Assembly: GCF_905404315.1 (NCBI RefSeq)
Contig: NC_066265.1
Location: 29,412,501-29,476,500 of the forward strand
From: Leptidea sinapis
Lineage: Eukaryota > Arthropoda > Insecta > Lepidoptera > Pieridae
Direction: 5' to 3'
Length of the DNA: 64,000 nt
Shown piece by piece: positions 56,701 through 63,903 of the stretch. The notes below the pieces were generated by a model. It worked only from the letters and a program-made list of their open reading frames with translations. It made no database searches and was not told where the DNA came from. The position numbers and the translations under genes are program-made. Every line of letters begins with the position of its first letter. The first letter of the stretch is position 1.

Positions 56701-59700
56701 CCGACCCCGCGTAACGGGATGAGGCGAGGACAAAGAAGAAGAACTTCTATCATGCTTTTGTTTATGTGTAACTTTTTTACGAAATTTAATAAATTGACCA
56801 ATTATTGTAGGTACAATCTCGCGGGCGCAGCATAGCAGAGGTGCAGGTGTGCGGAGTGCGTGCAGCTGTGAGCACGCGGCCCGCAGACACGTCGCTGTCT
56901 CTGTCCGTGCACTCGCTGTTGTTGGTGGACGCGCTGCAGACATACGGCCCGGACTTCGAGCTGCTTGTCGCCAGCCACAAGCATGTCGGGTGAGTGAGAG
57001 ATGTGCATATGTTACACTTGCGTACGTGCAATTTTTTGAAAATTTTAACTTTGCGATTCTTTTAGTAGGACTAATACGTTTATTTAAAACATTATAATGA
57101 TAAAATTTTCGACAACTTTACTGTTTTGTTTATTTACTAACTACGTGTTTGCTGGCAGCATGGACACAGCGTCCGGCAGTATCCGCGGGTCGGAGCCGAC
57201 GTCCCCCGTGTCCCCCACGTCCCCCGCGTCACCTGAGCCCCGCGCGGCCCCCACGCCGCTTGCACTGCATCACGCGTTGTACAACCTGCGATACTCCACT
57301 GAACGTAAATGCCTTACTCTCATACTATTTTCTAACACATTAATTGTAAAACTTAATATTAAAATAATTCTTTAATCTTTAAAAATGAATATATTATTAT
57401 GAAAAATATATTTAAATCTTGCCCGAAATAGTATCCAATCCAAAGGTCGCTGGTTCATATCCGGCTCGAAGGACCACTATGTACTGTATTGTAAGGGTGA
57501 TTAGATTGTTTATTGCTTGTCGGTTATAAGAACATGCTCTCGGTTCGAGGTCTTTAATGCTACTGTTTTAACTCAATGTAAATTTACTATGCACTAGTTT
57601 TATACGACCATATATATATATTATGCAATATTATTTTGAATAAAAATATTTGAATTGGAATATATGTAAATTTAGCAGAGCCGAGACCTTTAAGTCCTTC
57701 TCCAAGCTGGGCAACTGGGGTGCAAAGCAGCATGACGTCAAATAACCTGACCGCCGGTTTTAACTGGGGCACCAGAGGCACCGCAAATGTTTGGAGTGAT
57801 GGATGGGGCTCAGAAGGCCCTGCTTGGGCCGCTCCGGGCCTCGTGGATTCGGAGGCGCTCATCGCCGTTGACCTGTGCATCGTGAAAGGAGAAGCTGATT
57901 CTGAAGATTTGAGGATTGCTAATATTTTGTTCAATAACTTGGACGTCATAGGTAAGCTTTAAACGTTAAGTGTAATTGTTAATTAAAGGATATAATAAGA
58001 CCCACATGCATTAATATGCAGATGACGGTACTGGAGATGCCGTATATACGAGGGCTGCACTAAAAGTATCAGGAATCAAGAAAGTGACACAACATTACTA
58101 TTTAAAAATATATTTATTGCTTTTCGAAGTATTCTCCGCGAAATTTGACACATTTTTCCATACGATGAACCAATCATTGAAGCAACCATTCCATTCGGAA
58201 GTTGGGGTCTCCAAAATGGCCGTTTTGTAGGCGTCCACAGCTTCTTCAGGTGATGAAAATCTCTGACCACGTAATTTATTTTTTATTTTAGGGAAAGTAT
58301 AGAAATCTTTAGGGCTTAGGTCGGGGCTATACGGCGGATGGTCTAATAATTCTATGTTTTCTTGCTCTAAAAACTCTTTTGTTCTGTGCGCGGTGTGAGA
58401 ACTCGCATTGTCGTGATGGAGGAAGATGTGGCAAACAAATGCTAGCATACCATTCTGCATTAACCATTCTTTGTCCCTCAAGAGGAATAGTCGCAACATG
58501 GCCGGTTTTGGACACAAACGTGGCCACCATCTTTTTTGCAACACTCTGAGAACGAACAATTTTTGTTGGCTTTAACTCATTTTCGAACACCCAAACTCGT
58601 GACTGGTTTTTTCTTTCGGGTTCGTACTCGTATATCCAGGATTCGTCAACTGATACGATGTTTTATACAGCATTCGAGGATCCTGCGTGGATTCTTTCGA
58701 GAGTTTTGAGGCACCAAGTAACGCGAGCCGCTTTTTGCTCTTCACAGAGCAAATGCGGTATCCATCGGAAAAACAACTGTTTTACACCTAATTGTTCATG
58801 CAAGATTATTTGTTTTTGACTCATGCCAATTTTATGGTTGCCTGAATTTTGCGGTATGTCACACGTCGATCTTCCTCAATCAGCTTACGCACAGCATCAA
58901 CGTTTTCTTTGGTGACTGCAGTTTTTGGACGACCTTGACGGGGATCATCACTGAGCTTGACACGTCCACGTTGAAATTCAGCAAACCAGCGATAAATTGT
59001 GGTTTTGGATGGGGCTTCATCACCAAATGCAGAAATCATCCGGTCAACACACTGTTTTGTGTTAAACCTTTCGAAAGTCATAATAAATCTTTTTTTTTTT
59101 TATGGAAGAGGAGGACAAACGAGCGTACGGGTCACCTGTTGTTAAGTGATCACCGGCGCCCACAATCTCTTGCAACACCAGAGGCATCACAGGAGCGTTG
59201 CCGGCCTTTAAGGAAGGTGTACGCGCTTTTTTTGAAGGTACCCATGTCGTATCGTCCCGGACAAGGAACCTCATTCCACAGCGTTGTAGTACGTGGAAGA
59301 AAGCTCCTTGAAAACCGCACTGTGGAGGACCGCCACACATCCGGATGGTGAGGATGATATCCTAACTTGTGGCGTGTCGTGCGAAGGTGGAATTCAGCGG
59401 CAGGAATCAGGTTAAACAGCTCTTCGGAACACTCCCCGTGATAAATGCGGTAGAAGACACACAATGAAGCGACGTCTCTACGCAACGCCAAGTGATCCAG
59501 CCGTTCACAGAGCACTGTGTCCCCGACAATTCGAGCTGCTCTGCGTTGCACGCGGTCAAATGGATCGAGCAGATACTGGGGTGCGCCAGACCAGAGATGA
59601 CAGCAATACTCCATGTGTGGCCGGACCTGCGCTTTGTAGAGCGCTAGTATGTGGGCCGGCTTGAAGTATTGCCGTGCTCTATTAATGACGCCCAGTTTCT

Positions 59701-62700
59701 TTGAAGCCAATTTGGCTTTGCCTTCCAGATGACCACGAAACTGCGTTGGCGACTCGACCAATTGGGACAGACCATACGCCAATGCAAAAGTATGCACAGA
59801 TCGCCCTGCATAGTCTGTGGTACGTGATCCAAGCCATTCGGCATTGAGCCCGTTGAAATCATCCAAGACTACGATTTCAGCGTGTGTCTACAGGTACCAC
59901 TATGGGACCTGTAGACACACGCATAGATGCGGACGCGGTCCTTGAAATCTACGCGGAGCCAGAGAGTGGACAGGTCCCTACCCTCAAAATTGCCGAGACG
60001 GTGACAGCAGATATCCTCCCTAACGTACACACATACCCCGGCATGAGGCAAAAAATTGTGCTCAATTTTGTACCCGGGGTACGTTAAATATGACGTATCG
60101 CTAGGTCGAGATATCTGCCTCTTCGTAAGGAAACACAAGGCCGGCTGCGCCGTCTCAAGGTGGTGGTGGACGGCGTTTAAATTGGAGTGAATTCCCCTGA
60201 TATTGCAAAAGTCCACGTTGAGTGTGGAGCGGGGTGCCGTGGTGTTACTACCTCGTTTGTCCTTGGTCAGGCGCGGTTCTATGCCCTCCCCAGAATACGA
60301 AGGGCAGCCCGAGCTAGAGTGCTCGGGGAGGCATTCTCCGACTCTGGTAGAGCCGGTATCTAATCATCTAATCAGGGCAATCATCGCTCTAGAATTTTCT
60401 CGAGTCAATTCCATTTTCTCAACGACTAAACAAGTTTGAAAAGACCTTGTAACAAGACCGATAATCTGTTTTTAAATAAATAAATGGTATTCGATTTTTG
60501 AAACCAAGGAGTTTCAATTAAAAAGATTTTAATATGACAGGAACAGTGGAAATATTCCATTGCCGATACTTTTAGTGCAGCCCTCGTATCGGCGGTGGAA
60601 TAGATAAGTTGAACCTTATACAACTAACTTAACCAAAAAAACATGTGCAATATCACCACTCTTCAACAGCACTTGCCAGATTTGCGGTGTGTAAATAGAG
60701 ACTGCCTAAGTAAAATTAGAAATTTAGCTTAGTATGAAACGTGCTGTGAGATTTGTTTTAAGTTTAAAAAAGTAATTACAATATGGCGAACAAGTTTAAT
60801 AATAATAATAATCTGGCTACGTTTGAAAGCGAACAGTTGCTTAAAACGTAGTTGATTTCGGCTGCCTCAGTTTTTTACAAGATTATAGAAGTCATCTGTC
60901 AATCTATCAATGACTGCACGTTACATACAATCGAGTGAATCGCTTTTTTCTTAGAGAGTTTCGCTAGGCTGACTGTTATGTGGAAGAAAAAACCAAATTG
61001 GCCTTAAAGAAACTGGGGGTCATAAATAGAGAACCGGAATACTTTAAGCCTAATCCTAGTGCCCTACAAAGCGCATGTCCGGTTACATACAACTGTCTTC
61101 CATTGCATTTATCACGAGGAGTACTCCGAAAGTTCTGTTTTCAAAGAACTTTCTGCCACGTACAGCTAAACTATGGAATCAGCTTCCTTGTTGCGTTTCC
61201 GGGATGGTATTTGTGATTGTGTTGCAAATTTAATAATGACTATTTATCCGTAGCTAATCAAGAGACGATAGTGGAACTGATTGGGTTCGTACAACGCGTG
61301 ACTGGGGGAGGCACGGGGGGTGGCGCGGGAAGCGGGGCTGGTCGAAGCGCGCCTCAGGAGAACCAGCCCACCTCTAGCTCAGCAGATGATATTATTGTGA
61401 GAATCGTTAATTTGCTCTTAAGAATTGAAGTCTTCCGTTACTTTGTTATGGATCCCATAAGCAGAACCTAACCAAATTACCTTTGAAGTATATCCTTTCC
61501 AATAAAAGAGAATTATCGAATCGGCTAGCGCGATATTGAGTTATTCGTAAATTTGTTGCGTACATACTTATAGCCTCCTCCAACTTTTACCAAGGCCTTC
61601 ACCCGAGGAGGGGTTCATGTCCAAAAATAACACATACAAATAAGTAACACGTACTAACATCTAGATATTAAGAAAAATATAAATGAACACTAAATTACAA
61701 CAACTCACCATATATTTTTGAGTCGTTAATGTATTATTTAATTACTTTTAATAGAACACTTAGGCTTGTTGATTGATACACGACTAAGGAGAAAAGTGTG
61801 CTTACATTGTCTTTATGCACACTTTTGCCGTTCCGTTATCAGACTGCGAATGATATGTCCATATGTATAGAACGTCATTGTCAAAATTATATAAATATTT
61901 TGAGACATATGGTGCCAGTCGTTCCGAAAATTTGGTATTAACTCTTGGGCGAGTTATAATAAATGTGCTTTTCAATTTATTGGTAGCAAAACACGGAGTA
62001 TTGTGATCATTTTTATGCTCCTTCATCTTCCTACACTTGCCAACATGAATAATTGTCGAACTTACTGTACTTAGCACGCCGCATTTTTTAATACAAATTT
62101 TCCATAGGGTGTCGTCGGGGCTGGTTCTCAGGCGTCTGGTTATCAGTCTCAAAAAGTGTGGTCTTTTATGCAGATGTCAGGCGCGTCTCGCACGGAGCTC
62201 ACGTTCGACTTCCACCGGCTGGGCGTGCTGCTGGTGCGAGCGGGCGTGCGGGACGGCGAGCTAGTCGCACACAAGATCGCCACGGCCACCGTCTGCGACG
62301 CCCGGATACAGGCCACTGCACGTACGTCGTCACTTGTTCACGGCCGCTTTGATGTAAATTTTTTTAAGCGATGCGAATTCATTTGAAGGAACATTGAAAC
62401 GTCTTACTACTATACTTCAATCTTACAAACAAGAAAATTCTAAATGTGTTTCTATAAACGGGAACGCAGGGCGCTGTCGGTTCGAGTGAATATGATAGCA
62501 CACAGATTCGCGCGTTGCTCCACTGAAGTGAAAACACATCGCTCTATTCGAGTAGCCTGTGGGCGTGCTACACTAATAAATCGTACAGCGCCCTGCGAGT
62601 CCAGTATAACAACGCCTTCAGAGCACTAGTTGCAGCTGCCACGTTTTTGTAGCACGTCAGCTATGTTTGCACACGCAGAGGTCGATAGCTTTGGCGCCGT

Positions 62701-63903
62701 CCTACGTAAAAAAGCGGCTTCTCTTCTCCGCCGAATTCGTGGCAGCAGTAATAGTTATCTGAAAGCGAAAGCCGACAGCGGGGACTGTCCGTATGTTGGC
62801 CATTTAATAAAAAAAAATATGTCTCTTCGTATTTATAAATACTAACACAATTAGATTCTAAGTTAACTAACAATGGATTGTAGTTCTGAGAATATACGTT
62901 TTATTATTATTAGTTATAACATAGTTTTTGTCATGCATTAATTAATAGAATTTTTGAACTTTTATCTGGCTTTTACCACCACGCGAAACCAGTGGAACTA
63001 CAAGACACATTTGCGTTTTATGTTCTTCTAATATATAAAATTCTCGTGTCACGGTGTGCGGGACCGAACGCCTCCGAAACGGCTTGATCGATCCTCATGA
63101 AATTTTGAGTGCATATCGGGTAGGTTTGAGAATCGGACAACATCTATTTTCATTCCCCTAAATGTTAAGGGTGGTCCACACGTTTTTTTTTAATGATTTT
63201 GACATTGTTTTTTAATTTGTTTGATTATGAGTCAGCATTAAAAAATACATACAACTTAAAATTTTCACCCATTTACGATCAACAGTTACTTTTGTATCGC
63301 GATTTTAATATCGGCAATACAACGTTTGCTGGGTCAGCTATTACGTGATACGTTGTTTGTCCGCGATGGACTCCTAAACTAATGAAGGGATTTAAATGGG
63401 GATTACTTCATGGTATGCAGTCAGCAACTTGAGAGATAGGATACTTTTTATTTCGATTTGGGACCTATAATTATTTTTATTTCCAATGTTTGTTTGGTAT
63501 GGACATATTTTCTGTGAGAGAATTTATTGACGCACGGTTTGTAAAACAATTGCATTATAACAACTGGGAGCATATTTTACTAAATAATTCTTGATGTTAT
63601 TTTATTTATTATATATAGAACAATGTCTGTCGGGTCAGCTAGTATCTGTATAAATTTATAGAATAGATTAGAGGTTCGATATAGTTATGGTATGTGTGGT
63701 GGTTGCAGACGGGTCGCTGGTGGAGGTGAGCGGGTCGCTGGGCGGCGTGCAGGTGGTGTCTCTGTCGGAGGAGGCGGGGCTCCACTCGCGCGTGTTGTCG
63801 GCGGGCCGCCCGCCCGCACCGCTCGCGGCGCACTCGCAGCCCACCGACGAGAAGGCGCTGTACTTCACTATATCGAGGGACGTGCTACCGGCTGATGAAG
63901 ATG
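38703..63903 (+). CDS. VPS13D: VPS13D, 5' part (22 exons, continues beyond window)
   Basis: Bridge-like lipid-transfer protein acting at contacts of ER with mitochondria, peroxisomes and Golgi (family knowledge). All 22 exons have GT/AG borders and matching phases, giving about 1304 residues if exon 9 uses its first donor. The N-terminal chorein block (MLEGLVAWVLNNYLGKYVGN, NTDQLSVALLSGKVELENLP) is nearly VPS13D-specific. Later landmarks also fit VPS13D rather than VPS13A/B/C: WFPEWWGWYTPEAS, LDISAPQILFVED, LQILVGRVRDNWK, LLLVDALQTYGPDFELL, ETIVELIGFVQ. The human protein is about 4,390 aa, so roughly two thirds lies past the window. Oddity: the end of exon 9 is repeated 14 times in tandem and in frame. 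Introns 2, 9, 11, 13, 15, 16, 19 and 21 carry mobile elements. Confidence 0.95.
38978..39168 (+). CDS. VPS13D: VPS13D exon 2
   Basis: Acceptor GTTTTAG; residues 33-96 with KVELENLPLRKDALRHLGLP and KAGFIGKVQLQVPVRQIRSA, the second half of the chorein N domain. Donor GTTTGT, phase 0. Confidence 0.95.
39380..40009 (+). mobile_element. CR1/Jockey-like LINE 3' fragment in VPS13D intron 2
   Basis: Runs from the KKLGVINRARQYFKPAHILA region to the A tail at about 39999. It has a few frameshifts. Same orientation as the gene. Confidence 0.88.
40010..40504. other. VPS13D intron 2 between two LINE copies
   Basis: AT-rich, no feature seen. Confidence 0.55.
40505..41531 (+). mobile_element. CR1/Jockey-like LINE fragment, longer copy
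   Basis: Starts inside the RT (CKWTSSFLTG region), keeps GVPQGCVVSPTLFLLHINDM and a DNSTGDA form of the catalytic motif (YADD changed to YADN). It ends in the 3' tail at about 41525 with small deletions. Same orientation as the gene. Confidence 0.88.
41661..41840 (+). CDS. VPS13D: VPS13D exon 3
   Basis: Residues 97-156: HERKVSVLDTLEAQWRAEHE to FMANIVENLQ. Acceptor TTGTAG, donor GTAATT, phase 0. Confidence 0.92.
41930..42175 (+). CDS. VPS13D: VPS13D exon 4
   Basis: Residues 157-238: LKINDVHIRYEDSLTCPGRT, the standard strand after E-N-L-Q in VPS13 proteins, through LELANLALYWDPMPPNLM. Donor GTGAGA. Confidence 0.94.
42375..42542 (+). CDS. VPS13D: VPS13D exon 5
   Basis: Residues 239-294: HEYVVRPVGASARLRRERCE and CHLTLDAVALRLTS. 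Acceptor TTTTCCAG, donor GTAACA. Confidence 0.92.
42860..43105. repeat. Possible DNA-transposon remnant in intron 5
   Basis: Begins TATATACAGGGTGTGCCAAA and closes near a second TATATACAGGATATG. The start resembles widespread insect transposon ends. Weak call. Confidence 0.35.
43158..43317 (+). CDS. VPS13D: VPS13D exon 6
   Basis: Residues 295-347: SQYGEMCGCVRGLERIGRLR to LWWQYAVAAHLPHHACA. The WWxYA motif is conserved in VPS13 proteins. Donor GTACGT, phase 1. Confidence 0.92.
43331..43743. mobile_element. hAT-like MITE in VPS13D intron 6
   Basis: Terminal inverted repeats of about 42 bp (43331-43372 and 43699-43740, starting GAGACCCCGCAAACTGCAGA) are flanked by an 8 bp duplication TAGTGATT (43323-43330 and 43744-43751). 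The interior holds several CGGCCGAYAGTTT words and no coding. Confidence 0.8.
43810..43991 (+). CDS. VPS13D: VPS13D exon 7
   Basis: Residues 348-408: W-M-K-P-K-P-T-W-E-S-C-L-E-Q-A then LCNPAGTLPPDCKQAKDDFE. Acceptor TTTCACAG, donor GTTTGT, phase 0. Confidence 0.9.
44201..44505 (+). CDS. VPS13D: VPS13D exon 8
   Basis: Residues 409-509: LVRWFPEWWGWYTPEASTNN, the tryptophan-rich block typical of VPS13D, then EILDVIADSMDDNTVLRRDA. Donor GTAAGT, phase 2. Confidence 0.93.
44914..45097 (+). CDS. VPS13D: VPS13D exon 9, ancestral-length form (first donor)
   Basis: Acceptor CCTACACAG; N-E-S-E-G-E-N-V-V-T-G-V-E-L-Q-F-S-M, residues 510-571, ending VLVAPQ before CAG|GTACAGT. It aligns one-to-one with the human block M-N-E-S-A-F-M-Q-L-E-F-S-D, so a single unit is the ancestral content. 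If splicing uses the last donor, the exon instead runs to 46930 (2017 bp, still phase 0). Confidence 0.8.
44957..46930 (+). repeat. VPS13D: Tandem array: 14 x 141 bp copies of the end of VPS13D exon 9
   Basis: Unit starts are at 44957 and then every 141 bp (45098, 45239, 45380, 45521, 45662, 45803, 45944, 46085, 46226, 46367, 46508, 46649, 46790). Each encodes 47 residues beginning V-Q-F-S-M-V-C-A-R-L-E-S and ending FPVLVAPQ. The first unit starts CTA instead of GTA. The last has two changes (GCGTACGTT and TTTACCGTG). The inner units look identical by eye. 141 is divisible by three and there is no stop, so the array is one open frame. Each boundary reads GCGCCGCAG|GTACAGTTC. Confidence 0.97.
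46931..47542. other. VPS13D intron 9 after the array
   Basis: The first ~25 bp imitate the unit start (GTACAGTTCGGCATGTGCGC). Then a repeat with CAAATCGGTCCAGCCG words (47100-47225) and the LINE tail at 47262 onward. Confidence 0.7.
47262..47470 (-). mobile_element. Diverged LINE 3' fragment
   Basis: CGTGGGCAAACGGGCAAGAG, CAACCGCCCATCAATATCCA, then a stretch similar in plan to the CR1/Jockey-like tails (GTATCGGTTTGGGAAAACTG). A different subfamily from the main LINE here. Confidence 0.55.
47543..47727 (+). CDS. VPS13D: VPS13D exon 10
   Basis: Residues 572-632: GMIREGLSAMNPAASAASWW to EPLFQFTYEKRPFGLNCDH. Acceptor TGTTACAG, donor GTAAGT, phase 2. Its frame matches exon 9 ending at either the first or the last donor. 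Confidence 0.92.
47872..48055 (+). CDS. VPS13D: VPS13D exon 11
   Basis: Residues 633-694: VRVKCQSVEVVWCAAAARW, a strand plus alanine/tryptophan-rich helix, then ATLRTHYERLLHENRLP. Acceptor CTTGCAG, donor GTAACA. Confidence 0.9.
48208..48885. mobile_element. MITE (foldback) plus adjacent palindrome, VPS13D intron 11
   Basis: Arms about 48294-48366 and 48808-48885 are inverted (CTTTATCTACACC...CAGTTAGCTTA and complement). A separate palindrome at about 48208-48262 has AAAACAC...ATCACATGAGTGTTTT. The same pair of modules appears reversed at 55343-55668. Confidence 0.7.
48886..49861. other. VPS13D intron 11, middle part
   Basis: AT-rich; a degenerate tRNA-like B box (GGATCGAACCAGGGACCTTC) at about 49613 suggests another SINE scrap. 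No gene. Confidence 0.45.
49862..50490 (+). mobile_element. Jockey/CR1-type LINE 3' end with TTTGAC tail
   Basis: Encodes VPIYGIILWGRAADIENIFV and L-Q-K-R-A-I-R-A-V-Y, the post-polymerase region of Jockey-type LINEs. It then ends in GACTTTGACTTTGAC at about 50475. Broken by stops. In VPS13D intron 11. Confidence 0.75.
50749..50926 (+). CDS. VPS13D: VPS13D exon 12
   Basis: Residues 695-753: WQVELDISAPQILFVEDLCE and VLVDFGRLRLHNANLSDDDP, a strongly conserved VPS13 strand set. Acceptor CCCACAG, donor GTACAC, phase 1. Confidence 0.94.
50985..51108 (-). repeat. tRNA-like SINE fragment in intron 12
   Basis: Reverse strand: B-box-like GGTCGCGAGTTCGAGTCC and the body word TCTACTTTACAG's complement. 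Same family as 7830-8100. Confidence 0.65.
51108..51131. repeat. AAT microsatellite
   Basis: About seven AAT units directly after the SINE fragment. Confidence 0.8.
51537..51663 (+). CDS. VPS13D: VPS13D exon 13 (proline-rich loop)
   Basis: Residues 754-795: TPCSTPPGSLLSPASPPDPP, a disordered loop matching the TPPNTPPP loop of human VPS13D. Acceptor ATTGCAG, donor GTGCGG, phase 2. Confidence 0.9.
52075..52240 (+). mobile_element. LINE fragment (second family)
   Basis: ACGGCGCCCCTACCCATTGA, ACTGGGCTAATGAGACTCAA and GGCGCTCAGAATTTTAGGAT match the 23095-23210 block. No tail. Confidence 0.55.
52241..53345 (+). mobile_element. LINE reverse-transcriptase remnant in intron 13
   Basis: Encodes YMDMTKALDFVDHTILLKKM, YGVSQGSVLGPLLFLLYLND, then after breaks NLQANLQKTKVMIF and FLGLNIDSKLNWKAHVIELS. 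A Jockey/CR1-like RT lacking its YADD motif through deletion, with several stops. Confidence 0.78.
53667..54374 (+). mobile_element. Solo LTR with TATA box
   Basis: 708 bp bounded by TGTCGGAG and CTCCGACA (TG...CA ends) with a TATA duplication on each side (53663-53666 and 54375-54378). Contains CTTATATAAAG at about 53973 and AATAAA at about 54128, fitting an LTR promoter and poly(A) signal. No internal genes adjoin it, so it is a solo LTR. The AT-rich flank makes the duplication less certain. Confidence 0.65.
54633..54756 (+). CDS. VPS13D: VPS13D exon 14
   Basis: Residues 796-837: KIELSELQILVGRVRDNWKY, nearly identical in all VPS13D. Acceptor AATGCAG, donor GTATCT, phase 0. Confidence 0.95.
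54770..54915 (-). mobile_element. Possible degenerate LINE 3' scrap
   Basis: AAAGTTTTCATATCGTATCG and AAAAGCCGCACTGTAGGATT loosely follow the plan of the CR1/Jockey-like tail. Weak. Confidence 0.35.
55082..55260 (+). CDS. VPS13D: VPS13D exon 15
   Basis: Residues 838-896: AERRVLQTHDPQYPSAALCG and PALVAHLSEHKLSALRRVLA. It fits the human E-R-R-L-I-Y-T-S-D-P-K-Y-P segment. Acceptor follows a GT-rich run; donor GTATCT, phase 2. Confidence 0.93.
55343..55668. mobile_element. MITE (foldback) plus palindrome, VPS13D intron 15
   Basis: Arms from TTATCTACACCCACGC (55343) and ATGGGTGTAGATAA (to 55588), with an inner hairpin AAACGAGTGT...ACACTCGTTT. Then the AAAACACTCATGTGATACTA palindrome at about 55614-55665. 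Reverse arrangement of the copy at 48208-48885. Confidence 0.7.
55740..55825 (+). repeat. tRNA-like SINE tail fragment
   Basis: AATCCTAGAAGTGAGGGTTA and CACTTTAAAAACATAATAAA match the tail end of the 9195-9470 copy. Confidence 0.55.
55979..56114 (+). CDS. VPS13D: VPS13D exon 16
   Basis: Residues 897-942: an acidic linker (SAEDEEEQVQDEDSVATENE), then LLLLQFAIDQLSLE. Acceptor TTTTCATAG, donor GTAGGT. Confidence 0.9.
56190..56745 (+). mobile_element. RTE-clade LINE 3' end in intron 16
   Basis: Reads WHTLTGELCDAKMPVKTKGK-like sequence with frameshifts, then RLGWYGHVMRRPDDYVVKKC, and RGRPQTTWMTNVQRDMKRLG. It ends in a GAAGAAGAA tail near 56740. Typical RTE C-terminus; inactive. Confidence 0.82.
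56811..56989 (+). CDS. VPS13D: VPS13D exon 17
   Basis: Residues 943-1001: VQSRGRSIAEVQVCGVRAAV and LSVHSLLLVDALQTYGPDFE, LLVASHKHVG. Acceptor ATTGTAG, donor GTGAGT, phase 2. Confidence 0.95.
57159..57304 (+). CDS. VPS13D: VPS13D exon 18
   Basis: Residues 1002-1050: a serine/proline-rich loop (SEPTSPVSPTSPASPEPRAA), then HHALYNLRYSTE. Acceptor CTGGCAG, donor GTAAAT, phase 1. Confidence 0.88.
57430..57590 (+). repeat. tRNA-derived SINE scrap
   Basis: GGTCGCTGGTTCATATCCGG then CTCGAAGGACC resembles a tRNA B-box region and matches a scrap in the foldback loop at about 25110. Confidence 0.5.
57676..57951 (+). CDS. VPS13D: VPS13D exon 19
   Basis: Residues 1051-1142: loop with NNLTAGFNWGTRGTANVWSD, then ALIAVDLCIVKGEADSEDLR and ILFNNLDVI, which leads directly into the next exon's E-T-I-V-E-L-I-G. 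Acceptor AATTTAG, donor GTAAGC. Confidence 0.9.
58098..59081 (-). pseudogene. mariner transposase, disrupted
   Basis: Recognisable pieces: QCVDRMISAFGDEAPSKTTI and WFAEFQRGRVKLSDDPRQGR (DNA-binding half), then V-D-E-S-W-I-Y-E-Y-E-P, LHHDNASSHT and HPPYSPDLSPKDFYTFPKIK (catalytic half, all three acidic residues still visible). At least two frame changes and a split N-terminus. It is a different mariner lineage from the 3143-4437 element. Confidence 0.85.
59091..60357 (-). mobile_element. CR1/Jockey-like LINE inserted in the mariner, internally deleted
   Basis: Poly-T at 59091-59102 is the A tail. The 5' end stops at about 60357. Between the endonuclease (to LSQLVESPT) and the C-terminal region (from F-R-G-H-L-E-G-K) about 2.6 kb of the full element is missing. 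The junction happens to keep the frame, giving a 238-codon chimeric open stretch at 59866-59150. Confidence 0.88.
60358..60548. other. Mariner remainder between LINE 5' end and right terminal repeat
   Basis: Non-coding. Longer than expected for the mariner 5' leader, so it may include extra inserted sequence. I could not find a target-site duplication for the LINE. Confidence 0.4.
60979..61215 (+). mobile_element. CR1/Jockey-like LINE fragment, rearranged
   Basis: LALKKLGVINREPEYFKPN, then C-terminal pieces joined by deletions (HLSRGVLRK, F-Q-R-T-F-C-H-V). Only 38 bp before exon 20. Confidence 0.75.
61254..61396 (+). CDS. VPS13D: VPS13D exon 20
   Basis: Residues 1143-1190: ANQETIVELIGFVQRV, one of the best conserved VPS13 phrases, then a glycine-rich loop (GGGTGGGAGSGAGRSA). 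Acceptor ATCCGTAG, donor GTGAGA. Confidence 0.93.
61443..61625. repeat. Interspersed repeat, inverted relative to 2340-2500
   Basis: Shares AAGTATATCCTTTCCA and CGCGATATTGAGT with the CNPPD1 intron copy, in reverse complement. It begins about 45 bp past exon 20. Confidence 0.55.
62174..62321 (+). CDS. VPS13D: VPS13D exon 21
   Basis: Residues 1191-1239: TELTFDFHRLGVLLVRAGVR and HKIATATVCDARIQATA, matching the human H-R-L-N-L-L-L-L-R segment. Acceptor TTTATGCAG, donor GTACGT, phase 1. Confidence 0.94.
62466..62601. mobile_element. Small MITE-like inverted repeat
   Basis: About 135 bp between GCAGGGCGCTGT and ACAGCGCCCTGC. A neighbouring block (62640-62790) is GC-richer and unidentified. Confidence 0.45.
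63027..63642 (+). mobile_element. Helitron-like non-autonomous element
   Basis: Starts TCTAATATATAAAATTCTCG, a sequence I associate with insect Helitron-type ends, and closes CTGTCGGGTCAGCTAG followed by T (CTAG 3' end). A second GGGTCAGCTA occurs at about 63331, perhaps an inner end. No coding. In VPS13D intron 21. Confidence 0.5.
63709..63903 (+). CDS. VPS13D: VPS13D exon 22 (last in window)
   Basis: Residues 1240-1304: GSLVEVSGSLGGVQVVSLSE to ALYFTISRDVLPADEDG. Acceptor GGTTGCAG, donor GTATCT, phase 1. The gene continues past 64000. Confidence 0.93.

Larger units (their letters stand above)
58049..60586 (-). mobile_element. mariner element (second type), split by a LINE
   Basis: TA-flanked (58047-58048 and 60587-60588), with ends CGAGGGCTGCACTAAAAGTA on both sides. 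Transposase on the minus strand is interrupted by the LINE at about 59091-60357 and has stops and frameshifts, so it is dead. The left flank (ATGCAGATGACGGTACTGGA) looks like a scrap of the CR1-like polymerase motif, which would make a three-level nest. Confidence 0.88.
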
